DNA of 13,193 nucleotides. It comes from an uncultured bacterium. GTDB taxonomy: Bacteria; Planctomycetota; Phycisphaerae; Phycisphaerales; SM1A02. A program made the position numbers and the translations under genes. The DNA lies in contig CAIXEV010000711.1 in assembly GCA_903918555.1 (NCBI GenBank), positions 1 to 13,193 of the forward strand, in the 5' to 3' direction. The notes under the pieces were generated by a model. It worked only from the letters and a program-made list of their open reading frames with translations. It did not search any database and was not told where the DNA came from. Positions 1-6,966 of the stretch are shown in pieces; the first letter of the stretch is position 1; each line of letters begins with the position of its first letter.

Positions 1-1
1 C

Positions 2-403
2 TCGCTTGGCAACACGATTCCCGCCAACGGCGTGATCCGCGCCGTCTCGGACGCGCTGCCCAAGGGCGCGCTCATCAAGAGCATCGCGATCGAGTACCAG
101 AATGTCCAGGGCACCAACCGCAAGCAGCGCAAGGGCGCCAAGGAGACCGACACCGCGACGCCGCGGTCGCTCGTGTGCGTGATCGAGGGCATCGCCCTCG
201 ACGACCGCGATGTCGGCGCGATCGTCGACGGCCTCGGCAAGCTGCCTTCGCTGTCCAAGGTGTCGCTCGAGTCGAGCCGCAGCTATGAGTTCCGCGGCAA
301 GAACGCCCGCGAATACAAGGTTTCGTTCGTCGCCGATCTCGAGAAGCGCTGGAGGCTTCCTGCGATCGCCGTGGCCGCCGAAACCGGGGAGTCGAAGCCA
401 TGA
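2..403 (+). CDS. pilN: PilN-like type IV pilus alignment protein, 3' end only
   Basis: The reading frame is open from the window edge, so the N-terminus, including any membrane helix, lies outside; 133 residues are visible. A GTG at 32 is internal and is not taken as the start. The visible part reads as the periplasmic ferredoxin-like half of PilN: a segment around Leu-Pro-Lys-Gly-Ala-Leu-Ile-Lys-Ser-Ile, a basic variable loop, a central strand (Val-Cys-Val-Ile-Glu-Gly-Ile-Ala) and a final strand ending in Ser-Phe-Val-Ala-Asp-Leu. In known T4P systems PilN pairs with PilO and binds PilM in the inner-membrane alignment complex. The stop overlaps the next ATG (ATGA at 400-403), and a PilO-like gene follows directly. 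The family is diverged, so the call rests on domain shape and gene order. A GspL C-terminal domain is the main alternative. Moderate to good confidence. Confidence 0.72.
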   Translation, partial: SLGNTIPANGVIRAVSDALPKGALIKSIAIEYQNVQGTNRKQRKGAKETDTATPRSLVCVIEGIALDDRDVGAIVDGLGKLPSLSKVSLESSRSYEFRGKNAREYKVSFVADLEKRWRLPAIAVAAETGESKP

Positions 404-999
404 ATCGTGCATCGGGTTCTTCCCTCGCATTGCTTGGAGCCTCGCTCGCCGCGGTCGGGGCCGTGATCGGCTTCGTGGCGTATCCGGCGGTCCGCAAGGC
501 CGAGGAGCGCGCGCTCGAGTGCGGCCGTCTCTTCGGGCGTGCTTCGCAGATCGACGCCGTGACGCGCGAGCGCGACGCGCTCAAGAAGCGGGTCGAGGAC
601 GCGCAGACCGCGTCGCGGACGGTGCTTCGCAGCATTCCCGCCGCAACCGACCAGGCGTCGCTCATGCGCATGCTTGCCGTCAACACGAGCCACGATGTCC
701 TCACGCAGGTCATCAACGCGGGCGAGTCGATCCCGGCATCGCCGTCGTCGCGGTCGCCGTTCCGCGCGGTCCCCGTCACCGTCGAGATGGTCGCGACCTT
801 CCCCGAGGTGATGAACCTCCTGACCCGCGCCGAGGGCAGCGACCGCCTGGTGCGCGCCATCAAGCTCACGATCGAGAAGCAGCCCAAGCCGCAGAACCGT
901 CGCGAGGCCGACTGGGACTCACCGTTCGTGAAGGCAACCCTTGAGCTCGACGCCGTCTATGGATCGGCGGCCGACGCTTCCGACGAGGTGAAGCCATGA
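400..999 (+). CDS. pilO: PilO-like type IV pilus alignment protein
   Basis: This is a 199-residue bitopic protein. A single N-terminal membrane helix runs over about residues 8-28 (Leu-Ala-Leu-Leu-Gly-Ala-Ser-Leu onward). A charged coiled-coil stretch follows at about 32-70 (Arg-Lys-Ala-Glu-Glu-Arg and Glu-Arg-Asp-Ala-Leu-Lys-Lys-Arg), then a periplasmic alpha/beta domain to about residue 185. The section with Val-Pro-Val-Thr-Val-Glu-Met-Val-Ala-Thr-Phe has the pattern of the PilO/GspM ferredoxin-like domain, and the length fits PilO. In known systems PilO dimerises with PilN and connects PilM to PilP. The start overlaps the stop of the upstream gene and the stop overlaps the next start, so the three genes are probably translationally coupled. 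Sequence identity to classical PilO looks low; the call relies on topology, size and order. Confidence 0.75.
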   Translation: MNRASGSSLALLGASLAAVGAVIGFVAYPAVRKAEERALECGRLFGRASQIDAVTRERDALKKRVEDAQTASRTVLRSIPAATDQASLMRMLAVNTSHDVLTQVINAGESIPASPSSRSPFRAVPVTVEMVATFPEVMNLLTRAEGSDRLVRAIKLTIEKQPKPQNRREADWDSPFVKATLELDAVYGSAADASDEVKP

Positions 1000-1706
1000 A
1001 GATCGGTTCATTCGATGTCCGCATCCCGAAGCCCGCGCCGATGAGCAAGGCGTCGAGCAGCCGCAAGATCGCGCTCGCGCTCGTGACCTGCGCGGCGCTC
1101 GTCATCTGCGCGAAGCCGATGGGTCTCCTCCTCTGGGCGCGCATTCGCATCCTCACGAGCATTCCGAAGACCGCGATCGCCGAGCCGACCGCCACGCAGG
1201 CCTCGAAGCCCGTGCAGCCGAGCGAGCTCGACCCGAGGCTGCCCGGATTCGCCGCGGCGCTGCGCGATCCCTTCAGCGTCGACGAGGGCGTCTTCCCGCA
1301 GCCCAAGCCCAGTGGCGGCGACGCCGCGACCGCGCACGGCTCGGCCGATGCGCCTGCGTCGGAGGTCGTCGTCAGCGCCGAGACGGACCGCGACCCCGAC
1401 GGCGCGGCCAACGGCGAAGGCGAGTCGACGGCACCCGCGCGGTACGAGGCGCTTCGCGTCTCGGCCGAGGCGATCCGCGTCCACTCGGCCGGAGCGGGGC
1501 TTCTCGGCGCCGTGATCGACAACAAGGCCGTGCGCGTCGGCGAGAGCGTGACGGCGCCCGATGGAACCGAATTCATCCTCGTCGGGGTTCTCGACGGGGC
1601 GGTGGTGCTCGGCCGCGACGGCCGCGAGTTCGTCGTGCGCATGCCGGTCGCGTCCGAGGCGAAGGCGATCAAGCCCGCGCCGAAGGGCGGGGGAGCCAAG
1701 CCGTGA
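996..1706 (+). CDS. PilP/GspC-like inner-membrane to secretin linker
   Basis: This is a 236-residue protein. A polar N-terminal tail (about 1-24) precedes a hydrophobic segment at about 25-48, consistent with one membrane helix, and no lipobox Cys is placed as in classical PilP. An Arg-Asp-Pro-Phe motif at 90-93 recalls the R-D-P-F motif of PilP proteins. It is followed by a long Ala/Pro/acidic linker (about 100-148). The C-terminal beta-rich domain (about 150-216, with Gly-Leu-Leu-Gly-Ala-Val-Ile-Asp and Val-Arg-Val-Gly-Glu-Ser-Val) resembles the PilP/GspC homology-region fold that contacts the secretin N-domains. The topology (N-in helix, long linker, HR-like domain) is closer to GspC than to lipoprotein PilP. 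The gene sits in the pilP slot between pilO and the secretin, with an ATGA overlap at 996-999. Function is inferred from position and domain pattern. Confidence 0.65.
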   Translation: MKIGSFDVRIPKPAPMSKASSSRKIALALVTCAALVICAKPMGLLLWARIRILTSIPKTAIAEPTATQASKPVQPSELDPRLPGFAAALRDPFSVDEGVFPQPKPSGGDAATAHGSADAPASEVVVSAETDRDPDGAANGEGESTAPARYEALRVSAEAIRVHSAGAGLLGAVIDNKAVRVGESVTAPDGTEFILVGVLDGAVVLGRDGREFVVRMPVASEAKAIKPAPKGGGAKP

Positions 1707-1783
1707 ATCCGAAGCGCGTCCATCCGAAGGCGATCGGTTCGAAGTCAGCACCGCAAGCCGCATCCAGCGGCGAGCGAGTTGTC

Positions 1784-1790
1784 AGGGGGA
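1784..1790 (+). promoter_or_regulatory. Ribosome binding site selecting the secretin start
   Basis: AGGGGGA lies 8 bases before the ATG at 1799. That ATG opens directly onto a standard signal peptide, whereas the in-frame GTG at 1703 would place 32 polar residues in front of it. This decides in favour of the internal start. Confidence 0.6.
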
Positions 1791-1798
1791 ACACGACC

Positions 1799-3724
1799 AT
1801 GCAGACGCACATCCTGTCCATCCGCCGACCGATCCTCTGCGCGGGCGCGTCGCTTGCCTTCGCGCTGACGGCCGCCGTCGCCGCCGCGCAGGACGCGGCC
1901 GAGAAGCCCAAGGTCGACCCGCCGCCGGCGGCCGTGCGTCCTGAGCAGGGCTCGGGCGCGCAGGAGACCTTCACGGTGCAGTTCCAGGAGACGAATGTGC
2001 TCCAGGCGCTGCAGATGCTCGCGATGCAGGGGAACCGCAACATCGTTCCATCGAAGGGCGTGAGCGGGACCATCTCCGCCAACCTCTACGATGTGACGAT
2101 CGTCGAGGCGCTCGATGTCGTGCTCCGCGCCAACGACCTCCGCATGGAGGAGGCCGGCAACTTCCTCTATGTCTACACCGCCGCCGAGTGGGAGGCGATC
2201 GCGACGGCGCGCCTCAAGCGCGTCAGCCGCAACTTCTCGCTCCAGTACCTGAACGCGAAGGACGCGAACGAGTTCATCAAGCCGCTGCTCTCCGAGCAGG
2301 GCAAGGCTTCGTTCGTCGGCGATGTCGAGAAGGGCTTCCAGCCCGCGTCGACCGACGGCGGCACCGACAGCTGGGCCTTCCAGGGCATGCTCGTCGTCAG
2401 CGACTTCCCCGACAACATCAAGTCGATCGAGAAGCTGCTCGGCGAGATCGACACGCCTCCGTCGCAGGTCGTGGTCGAGGCGACGGTCGTCTCGTCGAAG
2501 GTGCAGCAGAACGACGGCTTCGGCGTCGACATCTCCGTGATCGGCAACCTCGACTTCGCCGACCTCACGAACCCGATGTCGGGCGCGAACGACCTGTTCC
2601 TCGGCTCCGACGGCGGCATCCAGCCGGCGGACAACAAGGGAACCTCGGTCAACACCGGCGTCGCCGGCTGGGACCGCCCGTCGACGATGCGCGTCGGCGT
2701 CCTCTCGTCGGATGTCGCGGTGTTCCTGCGGCTCCTCGACAGCGTCACCGACACGACCGTGCTCGCGCGGCCGCGCATCATGGCGCTCAACCGCCAGCGC
2801 GCGCAGATCCTCATCGGCCGCCGCGTCGGCTACCTCACCTCGACGACCACGCAGACCGCGACCACGCAGACGGTCGAGTTCCTCGACTCGGGCATCAAGC
2901 TGATCTTCCGTCCGTTCATCTCGAACGACGGCTCGATCCGCATGGAGCTCGCGCCGAGCATCAGCGACGCGAAGATCGAGCAGCTCACCACCACCGACGG
3001 CGCCACGCAGTCGGTGCCGAACGAGGACACCAGCGAGATCGTCACCAACATCCGCGTGAAGGATGGCCAGACGCTCGTGCTCGGCGGCCTCTTCAAGGAA
3101 GACACGAAGATCGAGCGCCGCCAGGTGCCCGGCCTCGGCGACATCCCGCTCCTCGGCGACGCCTTCAAGGGCTACGACGACGAGCTGAAGCGCGAGGAGA
3201 TCATCTTCCTCATCACGCCGACGATCGTGAAGGACCAGATCGCGAAGGTCTGGGCCGACGAAGCCGAGGAATTCGCGGCGGCCGTGCAGATCGGCACGCG
3301 CGAGGGCCTGCTGCCCTGGTCGCGCGACCGCCTCACTTCGGCGCAGAACCAGAAGGCGCTCGATGCGCTCTCGAAGGGCGACAAGAAGCTTGCGCTGCAC
3401 CATGTCGACAACTCGCTGCGCCTCTCCCACAACCAGCCCGAGATCATCCGTCTCCGCGAGGAGCTGAAGGGTTCCGGCTCGGCCGAGAGCGCGAACTACG
3501 AGCGCAGCATGATGCGCCGCATGCTCAAGGACACGCTTAAGGACGGCGAGAGCGTGCAGCCGCCGTCGGTGATCGAGAAGGAGCAGGCGAAGGCGTACGC
3601 GAGCGCAAGCGCGAAGCAAGCGTCCACCGACGAGATCATCCAGTCGATCCTCAAGTCGTTCAGCGAGCCAGCGCCCGTGCACGCGAACGCCAACGAGACG
3701 GCGCCTGCAGCCGTCCCCCAGTGA
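1799..3724 (+). CDS. pilQ: Type IV pilus outer-membrane secretin (PilQ/GspD family)
   Basis: This 641-residue protein is expected to form the outer-membrane ring through which the pilus passes. It begins with a Sec signal peptide (Arg9-Arg10, hydrophobic core about 11-27, likely cleavage after Ala28-Ala29-Ala30). An N0/STN-like domain follows at about 57-130 and a secretin N-domain at about 145-220. The C-terminal gate and barrel region spans about 230-476 and carries the family signature V443-P-G-L-G-D-I-P-L-L-G and a terminal strand (Ile-Ile-Phe-Leu-Ile-Thr-Pro). Unlike short PilQ proteins it continues for about 165 further residues, with one TPR-like helical hairpin near 512-560 and a charged, low-complexity tail. 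No AMIN domain is visible. The start at 1799 is preferred over the overlapping GTG at 1703. The gene follows the PilP/GspC-like gene and precedes a TPR lipoprotein. A T2SS GspD is possible, but the neighbourhood favours the pilus. Confidence 0.9.
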   Translation: MQTHILSIRRPILCAGASLAFALTAAVAAAQDAAEKPKVDPPPAAVRPEQGSGAQETFTVQFQETNVLQALQMLAMQGNRNIVPSKGVSGTISANLYDVTIVEALDVVLRANDLRMEEAGNFLYVYTAAEWEAIATARLKRVSRNFSLQYLNAKDANEFIKPLLSEQGKASFVGDVEKGFQPASTDGGTDSWAFQGMLVVSDFPDNIKSIEKLLGEIDTPPSQVVVEATVVSSKVQQNDGFGVDISVIGNLDFADLTNPMSGANDLFLGSDGGIQPADNKGTSVNTGVAGWDRPSTMRVGVLSSDVAVFLRLLDSVTDTTVLARPRIMALNRQRAQILIGRRVGYLTSTTTQTATTQTVEFLDSGIKLIFRPFISNDGSIRMELAPSISDAKIEQLTTTDGATQSVPNEDTSEIVTNIRVKDGQTLVLGGLFKEDTKIERRQVPGLGDIPLLGDAFKGYDDELKREEIIFLITPTIVKDQIAKVWADEAEEFAAAVQIGTREGLLPWSRDRLTSAQNQKALDALSKGDKKLALHHVDNSLRLSHNQPEIIRLREELKGSGSAESANYERSMMRRMLKDTLKDGESVQPPSVIEKEQAKAYASASAKQASTDEIIQSILKSFSEPAPVHANANETAPAAVPQ

Positions 3725-3796
3725 CCGAAGCGAATCGAGACGGAAGAGACGCGTCGCCACCCATGGCGCGCGACACGACAGACACCGGAGTCCCTC

Positions 3797-5023
3797 ATGC
3801 CACGCTGCCGCAACCCGATCTCCCTGCCCGCGTTCCTCGGCCTTGCCGCAGCCGCCGCGCTGCTCACGGCCTGCGCTCCGCGCACCGCCGGGCTCGAGGC
3901 CCGTCGCGAGGCCGACGAGCGGTTCCGCCGCACGACCAGTCTCGTGAGCTACGACCAGGCCAAGCAGGCCTTCGAGTCGGGCGATCTCGACAAGGCGCGG
4001 CGCGAGGTCGAGTCGGCACTCGCGCGCAGCGACACCGAAGCGCGCTACTGGACGCTCCTCGGCCGCATCGAGATCGAGGCCTCGCGCCTCGAGCGCGCGA
4101 TCGAGGCGCTCAACAAGGCGGTCGAGTCCGATCCGAGCCTCGCCGAGCCGCAGTACTACCTCGGCATCGTGCACCAGCGCTGGGGCGAGTCGAGCAAGGC
4201 GATCGCCGCGTACCTCAAGGCCGCCGAGCTCGACAGCTCGCGCATCGCGTATGTGCTGGCGGCCGCCGAGCTGATGGTGGCCGAGCGCAAGCTCGACGAG
4301 GCGCGCGAGCTTCTCCTGCCGAAGCTCTCGTACTTCGAGCACAACGCCGCCTTCCACGAGCTGATCGGCGACATCTCCACGCTCAAGCAGGACGACGCAG
4401 CGGCCGCGCGCAGCTACGAGCGCGCGCTCGCGATCGATCCGAACGCGCAGCTCCTTCCCGAGAAGACGCTCGACGCGCTCTACCGTGCGGGCGAGTGGCA
4501 GCGTTGCCTTGAATTCGCCCGCCGCCAGCGCGAGGCCGCCGTGGCCAAGGCCGATGGCCGCGTCGCCACGATCGCGGCCGATGTGCTGCGTCACGAAGGC
4601 CGCTGTCTCGCGATGCTCGGCCGCCACGCCGAGTCGCGCGGCGTGTTCGCGGAGTTCGTGCGCACCTATCCCGAGTCGACCGAGGGCTGGCGCGACCTTG
4701 CGGTGGCGTCGCTCGAGATCGGCGACCTCGATCGCGCCCAGTCCGCGGCCGAGCGCCTGATTGCGCTCGACCAGGACGATGCGACGGGCTACGCGCTGCG
4801 CGGCATGGTGAGCGAGCGCGGCGGCCGGCTCGCCGAAGCCGTGACCTGGTACCGCAGCGCGCTCGAGCGCGATCCGAACGACGCCGACGCGACCGCCGCG
4901 CTTGGTTTCGCGCTGTGCCGCGCCGGAAGCAACGACGAAGGCAGCCGGTTCCTGCGTCGCGCGCTCGAGCTCGATCCGACCTTCGAGCTCGTCTCGCAGA
5001 CGCTCGACGCCGATCAGCGGTGA
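3797..5023 (+). CDS. TPR-repeat outer-membrane lipoprotein, candidate pilotin (PilF/PilW-like)
   Basis: This is a 408-residue lipoprotein. The signal peptide ends in a clear lipobox L23-T24-A25-C26, giving lipidation at Cys26. The rest is alpha-helical tetratricopeptide repeats, about nine or ten units from residue 49 to 395. Typical repeat patterns include Ala-Ile-Glu-Ala-Leu-Asn-Lys-Ala near 101, Ala-Ile-Ala-Ala-Tyr-Leu-Lys-Ala near 135, Tyr-Glu-Arg-Ala-Leu near 207 and Phe-Leu-Arg-Arg-Ala-Leu-Glu-Leu-Asp-Pro near 385. In Pseudomonas and Neisseria, PilF/PilW is a smaller TPR lipoprotein with about six repeats that is needed for secretin assembly. Position directly after the secretin, 72 bp downstream, suggests the same role here, but the protein is longer. 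The start is supported by GGAG at 3787-3790 with 6-base spacing. TPR and lipoprotein status are secure; the pilotin role is inference. Confidence 0.85.
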   Translation: MPRCRNPISLPAFLGLAAAAALLTACAPRTAGLEARREADERFRRTTSLVSYDQAKQAFESGDLDKARREVESALARSDTEARYWTLLGRIEIEASRLERAIEALNKAVESDPSLAEPQYYLGIVHQRWGESSKAIAAYLKAAELDSSRIAYVLAAAELMVAERKLDEARELLLPKLSYFEHNAAFHELIGDISTLKQDDAAAARSYERALAIDPNAQLLPEKTLDALYRAGEWQRCLEFARRQREAAVAKADGRVATIAADVLRHEGRCLAMLGRHAESRGVFAEFVRTYPESTEGWRDLAVASLEIGDLDRAQSAAERLIALDQDDATGYALRGMVSERGGRLAEAVTWYRSALERDPNDADATAALGFALCRAGSNDEGSRFLRRALELDPTFELVSQTLDADQR

Positions 5024-5048
5024 CCGTTCAGACGGCCGCGAGAGGCCG

Positions 5049-5088
5049 CGACAGACCACGACAGATCACGACAGATCACGACAGTCCA
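5049..5088. repeat. Four tandem 10-bp repeats upstream of the kinase gene
   Basis: Four head-to-tail units follow the pattern CGACAGATCA: CGACAGACCA, CGACAGATCA, CGACAGATCA and CGACAGTCCA. They fill the middle of the 102-bp gap between the TPR lipoprotein and the histidine kinase. The 10-bp period is close to one DNA turn, so a protein could bind all units on one face. A single related CACGACAGA occurs at about 3775-3783 in the gap before the lipoprotein gene. Function is unknown. Confidence 0.8.
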
Positions 5089-5113
5089 TGCAGTTGACGC
5101 CGCGCGCGTCACG

Positions 5114-5119
5114 AGAGGA
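5114..5119 (+). promoter_or_regulatory. Ribosome binding site of the histidine kinase
   Basis: AGAGGA lies 6 bases before the ATG at 5126 and supports that start. It is the first start of the regulatory gene block, whose later members overlap with ATGA junctions. Confidence 0.5.
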
Positions 5120-5125
5120 TCCGGG

Positions 5126-6562
5126 ATGAAGCCAGAGACAAGCCAGCCCAAGGCGGACACCAACTCGAGCGGCGGCAGCCGATCGGGCATCCCGTGGCTC
5201 GCGGTCGGCTCGATTCCCGTTGCCGCCGTCGGCGGCTACTTCGCGCAGGGCGAGGCCGCTCCGTGGTTGATCGCCGCAGGCTCCGCGGCGCTCACCTTCG
5301 TCGCCGCCGCGCTGTTTGCGCCGAGCGAATCGGCCGGAGCGGGCGAGTCTTCCTCGTCGTCATCTTCGTCGTCCTCCCCGTCGTCATCCCCGTCATCATC
5401 CTCGCCGTCGAGCCCAGCCAAGACCTCCGATCCCAGGTTCACGGCCTCCAGCGGAAGGTCGATCGAGGCGCGAGAGGTCGCCAACGATGTCCTCGTCCGC
5501 GCGATCGAAGTCCGCAGCACCGAGCGCACCGCGCTCCTCGACTCGGTCGGCGACGCGATCGTCCTCGTCGATTCGCATGGCGAGACCCGCTTCGCAAACC
5601 ACGCCGCCGGCGTGATGCTCGGCGAAGCCGCCACGCAGGCCGGCACCCGCCACGCGATCGAGGCGCTCCCATCGGGCGTGTTCCGCGCGGTCCAGGCCGT
5701 GATCAACTCGGGCGGAAGCGAGCGTCGCCGCATCGAGACCGAGCTGACCAACAAGGACGCGACGCCCGTCGTGATCCTCGTCAACCTCGTCGGACACACC
5801 GACCGCCTGGCGTCGGTGATCGTGCGCGATGTCCACTCCGAGCGCGAGGCCGACCGCATGAAGAGCGAGTTCGTCGCGAAGGCGAGCCACGAGCTGCGCA
5901 CGCCGCTCGCGTCGCTGCGCGCGTACGCCGAGCTTCTCGCCGACGGCGAGGTCGAGGACGAGAACCAGCGCTGCGAGTTCGCGGGCATCATCCTGTCGGA
6001 GACGGGCCGCCTCGGCGCGCTCGTCGACCGCATGCTCGACATCGGCCGCATCGAGAGCGGCATGGCGCGCGCCACCTACGAGCAGGTCGACTTCAGCGAC
6101 CTCGCGTCGAAGTGCGTCGACGAGCAGCAGGGCGAGGCGAATCGCCGCATGATCTCGCTCAAGCTGGCGCGATCGGACCGCGGCGCCTTCGCGTCGGCCG
6201 ACCGGCCGCTGATGAAGCAGGTCATCCTCAACCTCCTGTCGAACGCGATCAAGTACACGCCCGACGGCGGCGAGGTCTCCGTCGAGGTCGACACCGACAA
6301 TCTCGCGCGCACCGTCGTCGTGAGCGTGCGCGATAATGGCCTCGGTATTCCCGAGCACGCGCTCCCGCGGCTGTTCGGAAAGTTCTACCGGGTCGAGAAC
6401 CACGAGAAGTTTGCGAAGGGCACGGGGCTTGGCCTCAATCTCTGCCGCAATATTGTCGAAGCCATGCACTGTGGCCAGATCGGCGTCGACTCGAAGGTCG
6501 GCGTTGGATCGCGGTTCTGGTTCGCGATTCCGATGGATCAGGCGGCGAGGAAGGCGGCATGA
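5126..6562 (+). CDS. Membrane PAS-type sensor histidine kinase
   Basis: This is a 478-residue kinase. Two membrane helices at about 22-40 and 46-65 form a tight hairpin with almost no periplasmic loop, which argues against a large external sensor. Next is a linker of 19 Ser and 4 Pro (75-97). A PAS-like domain spans about 132-235 (Leu-Leu-Asp-Ser-Val-Gly-Asp-Ala-Ile). The dimerisation/phosphoacceptor domain has H255 in Ser-His-Glu-Leu-Arg-Thr-Pro. The ATPase domain has the N box around N373, the G1 box D403-N-G-L-G, the F box near 417-424 (Phe-Gly-Lys-Phe-Tyr-Arg) and the G2 box G432-T-G-L-G-L. All catalytic motifs look intact. The stop overlaps the start of a receiver protein, its likely phosphorylation partner. 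The position inside the pilus locus suggests control of pilus assembly or motility; the signal sensed is unknown. Confidence 0.93.
   Translation: MKPETSQPKADTNSSGGSRSGIPWLAVGSIPVAAVGGYFAQGEAAPWLIAAGSAALTFVAAALFAPSESAGAGESSSSSSSSSSPSSSPSSSSPSSPAKTSDPRFTASSGRSIEAREVANDVLVRAIEVRSTERTALLDSVGDAIVLVDSHGETRFANHAAGVMLGEAATQAGTRHAIEALPSGVFRAVQAVINSGGSERRRIETELTNKDATPVVILVNLVGHTDRLASVIVRDVHSEREADRMKSEFVAKASHELRTPLASLRAYAELLADGEVEDENQRCEFAGIILSETGRLGALVDRMLDIGRIESGMARATYEQVDFSDLASKCVDEQQGEANRRMISLKLARSDRGAFASADRPLMKQVILNLLSNAIKYTPDGGEVSVEVDTDNLARTVVVSVRDNGLGIPEHALPRLFGKFYRVENHEKFAKGTGLGLNLCRNIVEAMHCGQIGVDSKVGVGSRFWFAIPMDQAARKAA
5348..5416 (+). repeat. TCN-triplet tract encoding the Ser/Pro linker of the kinase
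   Basis: These 23 codons are nearly all TCN Ser with four Pro codons, giving a long pyrimidine-rich strand bias (almost no G outside third positions). The encoded stretch joins the membrane hairpin to the PAS domain and is probably an unstructured tether. The codons vary among TCT, TCC, TCG and TCA, so it is a degenerate rather than a perfect microsatellite. Confidence 0.75.
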
Positions 6563-6906
6563 CCATGTCAGGCCCTGGAAATCAAACCATCCGGATCCTC
6601 GTCGCCGACGACGAGGCGTACATCCTCCAGGTCGTCGCGCTCAAGCTGCGCAACGCCGGTTTCGAGGTCATCACCGCGTTCGACGGCCAGGAGGCGCTCG
6701 GCCTCCTCCAGTCGCAGGGCGCCGATCTCGTGGTCACCGACCTGCAGATGCCGCACATGACGGGCATCGGCCTCGCCCGCGCGATGTCGGCCGATCCGCG
6801 CCTCGCGCGCATTCCCGTGATGATGCTCACCGCGCGCGGCCACCTGCTGCGCGAGGGCGAAGCCGACAGCGCGAACATCGCGCGCGTCGTCCACAAGCCG
6901 TTCTAG
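6559..6906 (+). CDS. Single-domain response regulator, cut short by an in-frame TAG
   Basis: This 115-residue receiver domain has no output domain. Acidic residues D17 and D18, phosphoacceptor D61 in Val-Val-Thr-Asp-Leu-Gln-Met-Pro, T91 and the conserved K113-P-F are all present, so the phosphorylation site is complete. The product ends right after Phe115 at TAG (6904-6906). A normal receiver continues for about 18-20 more residues to form helix alpha5. Those residues are still encoded in the same frame downstream, and their own TGA overlaps the next ATG. The stop therefore looks like a recent nonsense change, a sequencing error or a readthrough site. The start overlaps the kinase stop (ATGA at 6559-6562). 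Loss of alpha5 would be expected to harm folding or the alpha4-beta5-alpha5 interaction face. The cognate kinase is presumably the gene upstream. Confidence 0.88.
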   Translation: MTMSGPGNQTIRILVADDEAYILQVVALKLRNAGFEVITAFDGQEALGLLQSQGADLVVTDLQMPHMTGIGLARAMSADPRLARIPVMMLTARGHLLREGEADSANIARVVHKPF

Positions 6907-6966
6907 CCACGGGCTCTGCTCGCCGAGATCGAGACGCTCCTCGCGGAAAGGCGACACGCGGCATGA
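6907..6966 (+). other. In-frame remnant encoding the missing receiver helix alpha5
   Basis: Read in the receiver frame after the TAG, these bases give Pro-Arg-Ala-Leu-Leu-Ala-Glu-Ile-Glu-Thr-Leu-Leu-Ala-Glu-Arg-Arg-His-Ala-Ala and then TGA at 6964-6966. This is a typical receiver alpha5 helix, as in the common pattern K-P-F-S-x-x-x-L-L-x-x-I-x-x-L-L. The TGA overlaps the ATG of the HD-GYP gene (ATGA 6963-6966), matching the other junctions in this block. If the TAG were a Ser codon (TCG), the protein would have 135 residues. Confidence 0.85.

Noticed and set aside
1703..1798. GTG start for the secretin overlapping the stop of the PilP/GspC-like gene
   Set aside because: It would add 32 polar residues ahead of a standard signal peptide, and the ATG at 1799 has a good ribosome binding site. 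The overlap pattern makes it tempting, so it is not wholly excluded.
1745..5059. A very long open frame on the minus strand (about 1,100 codons) opposite the secretin and TPR lipoprotein genes
   Set aside because: It is antisense to two well-supported genes, is extremely rich in Arg, Leu, Glu, Asp and Val with no domain pattern, and is explained by GC-rich third positions that suppress stop codons. Several shorter antisense frames (for example 8607-10364 and 6903-8525) are rejected for the same reason.
5049..5088. Possible CRISPR or origin-type iteron array
   Set aside because: The units are only 10 bp, contiguous with no spacers, and there are no cas or replication genes nearby.
5094..5125. 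TTGACG as a -35 element for the kinase gene
   Set aside because: A -10 element at normal spacing would fall on the ribosome binding site and no TATAAT-like hexamer is there.
6336..6962. Upstream extension of the HD-GYP reading frame over the kinase and receiver genes
   Set aside because: The frame is open but the extra residues are Arg-rich and lack domain features, while the overlapping frames encode clear kinase and receiver motifs. The ATG at 6963 follows the block's ATGA pattern.
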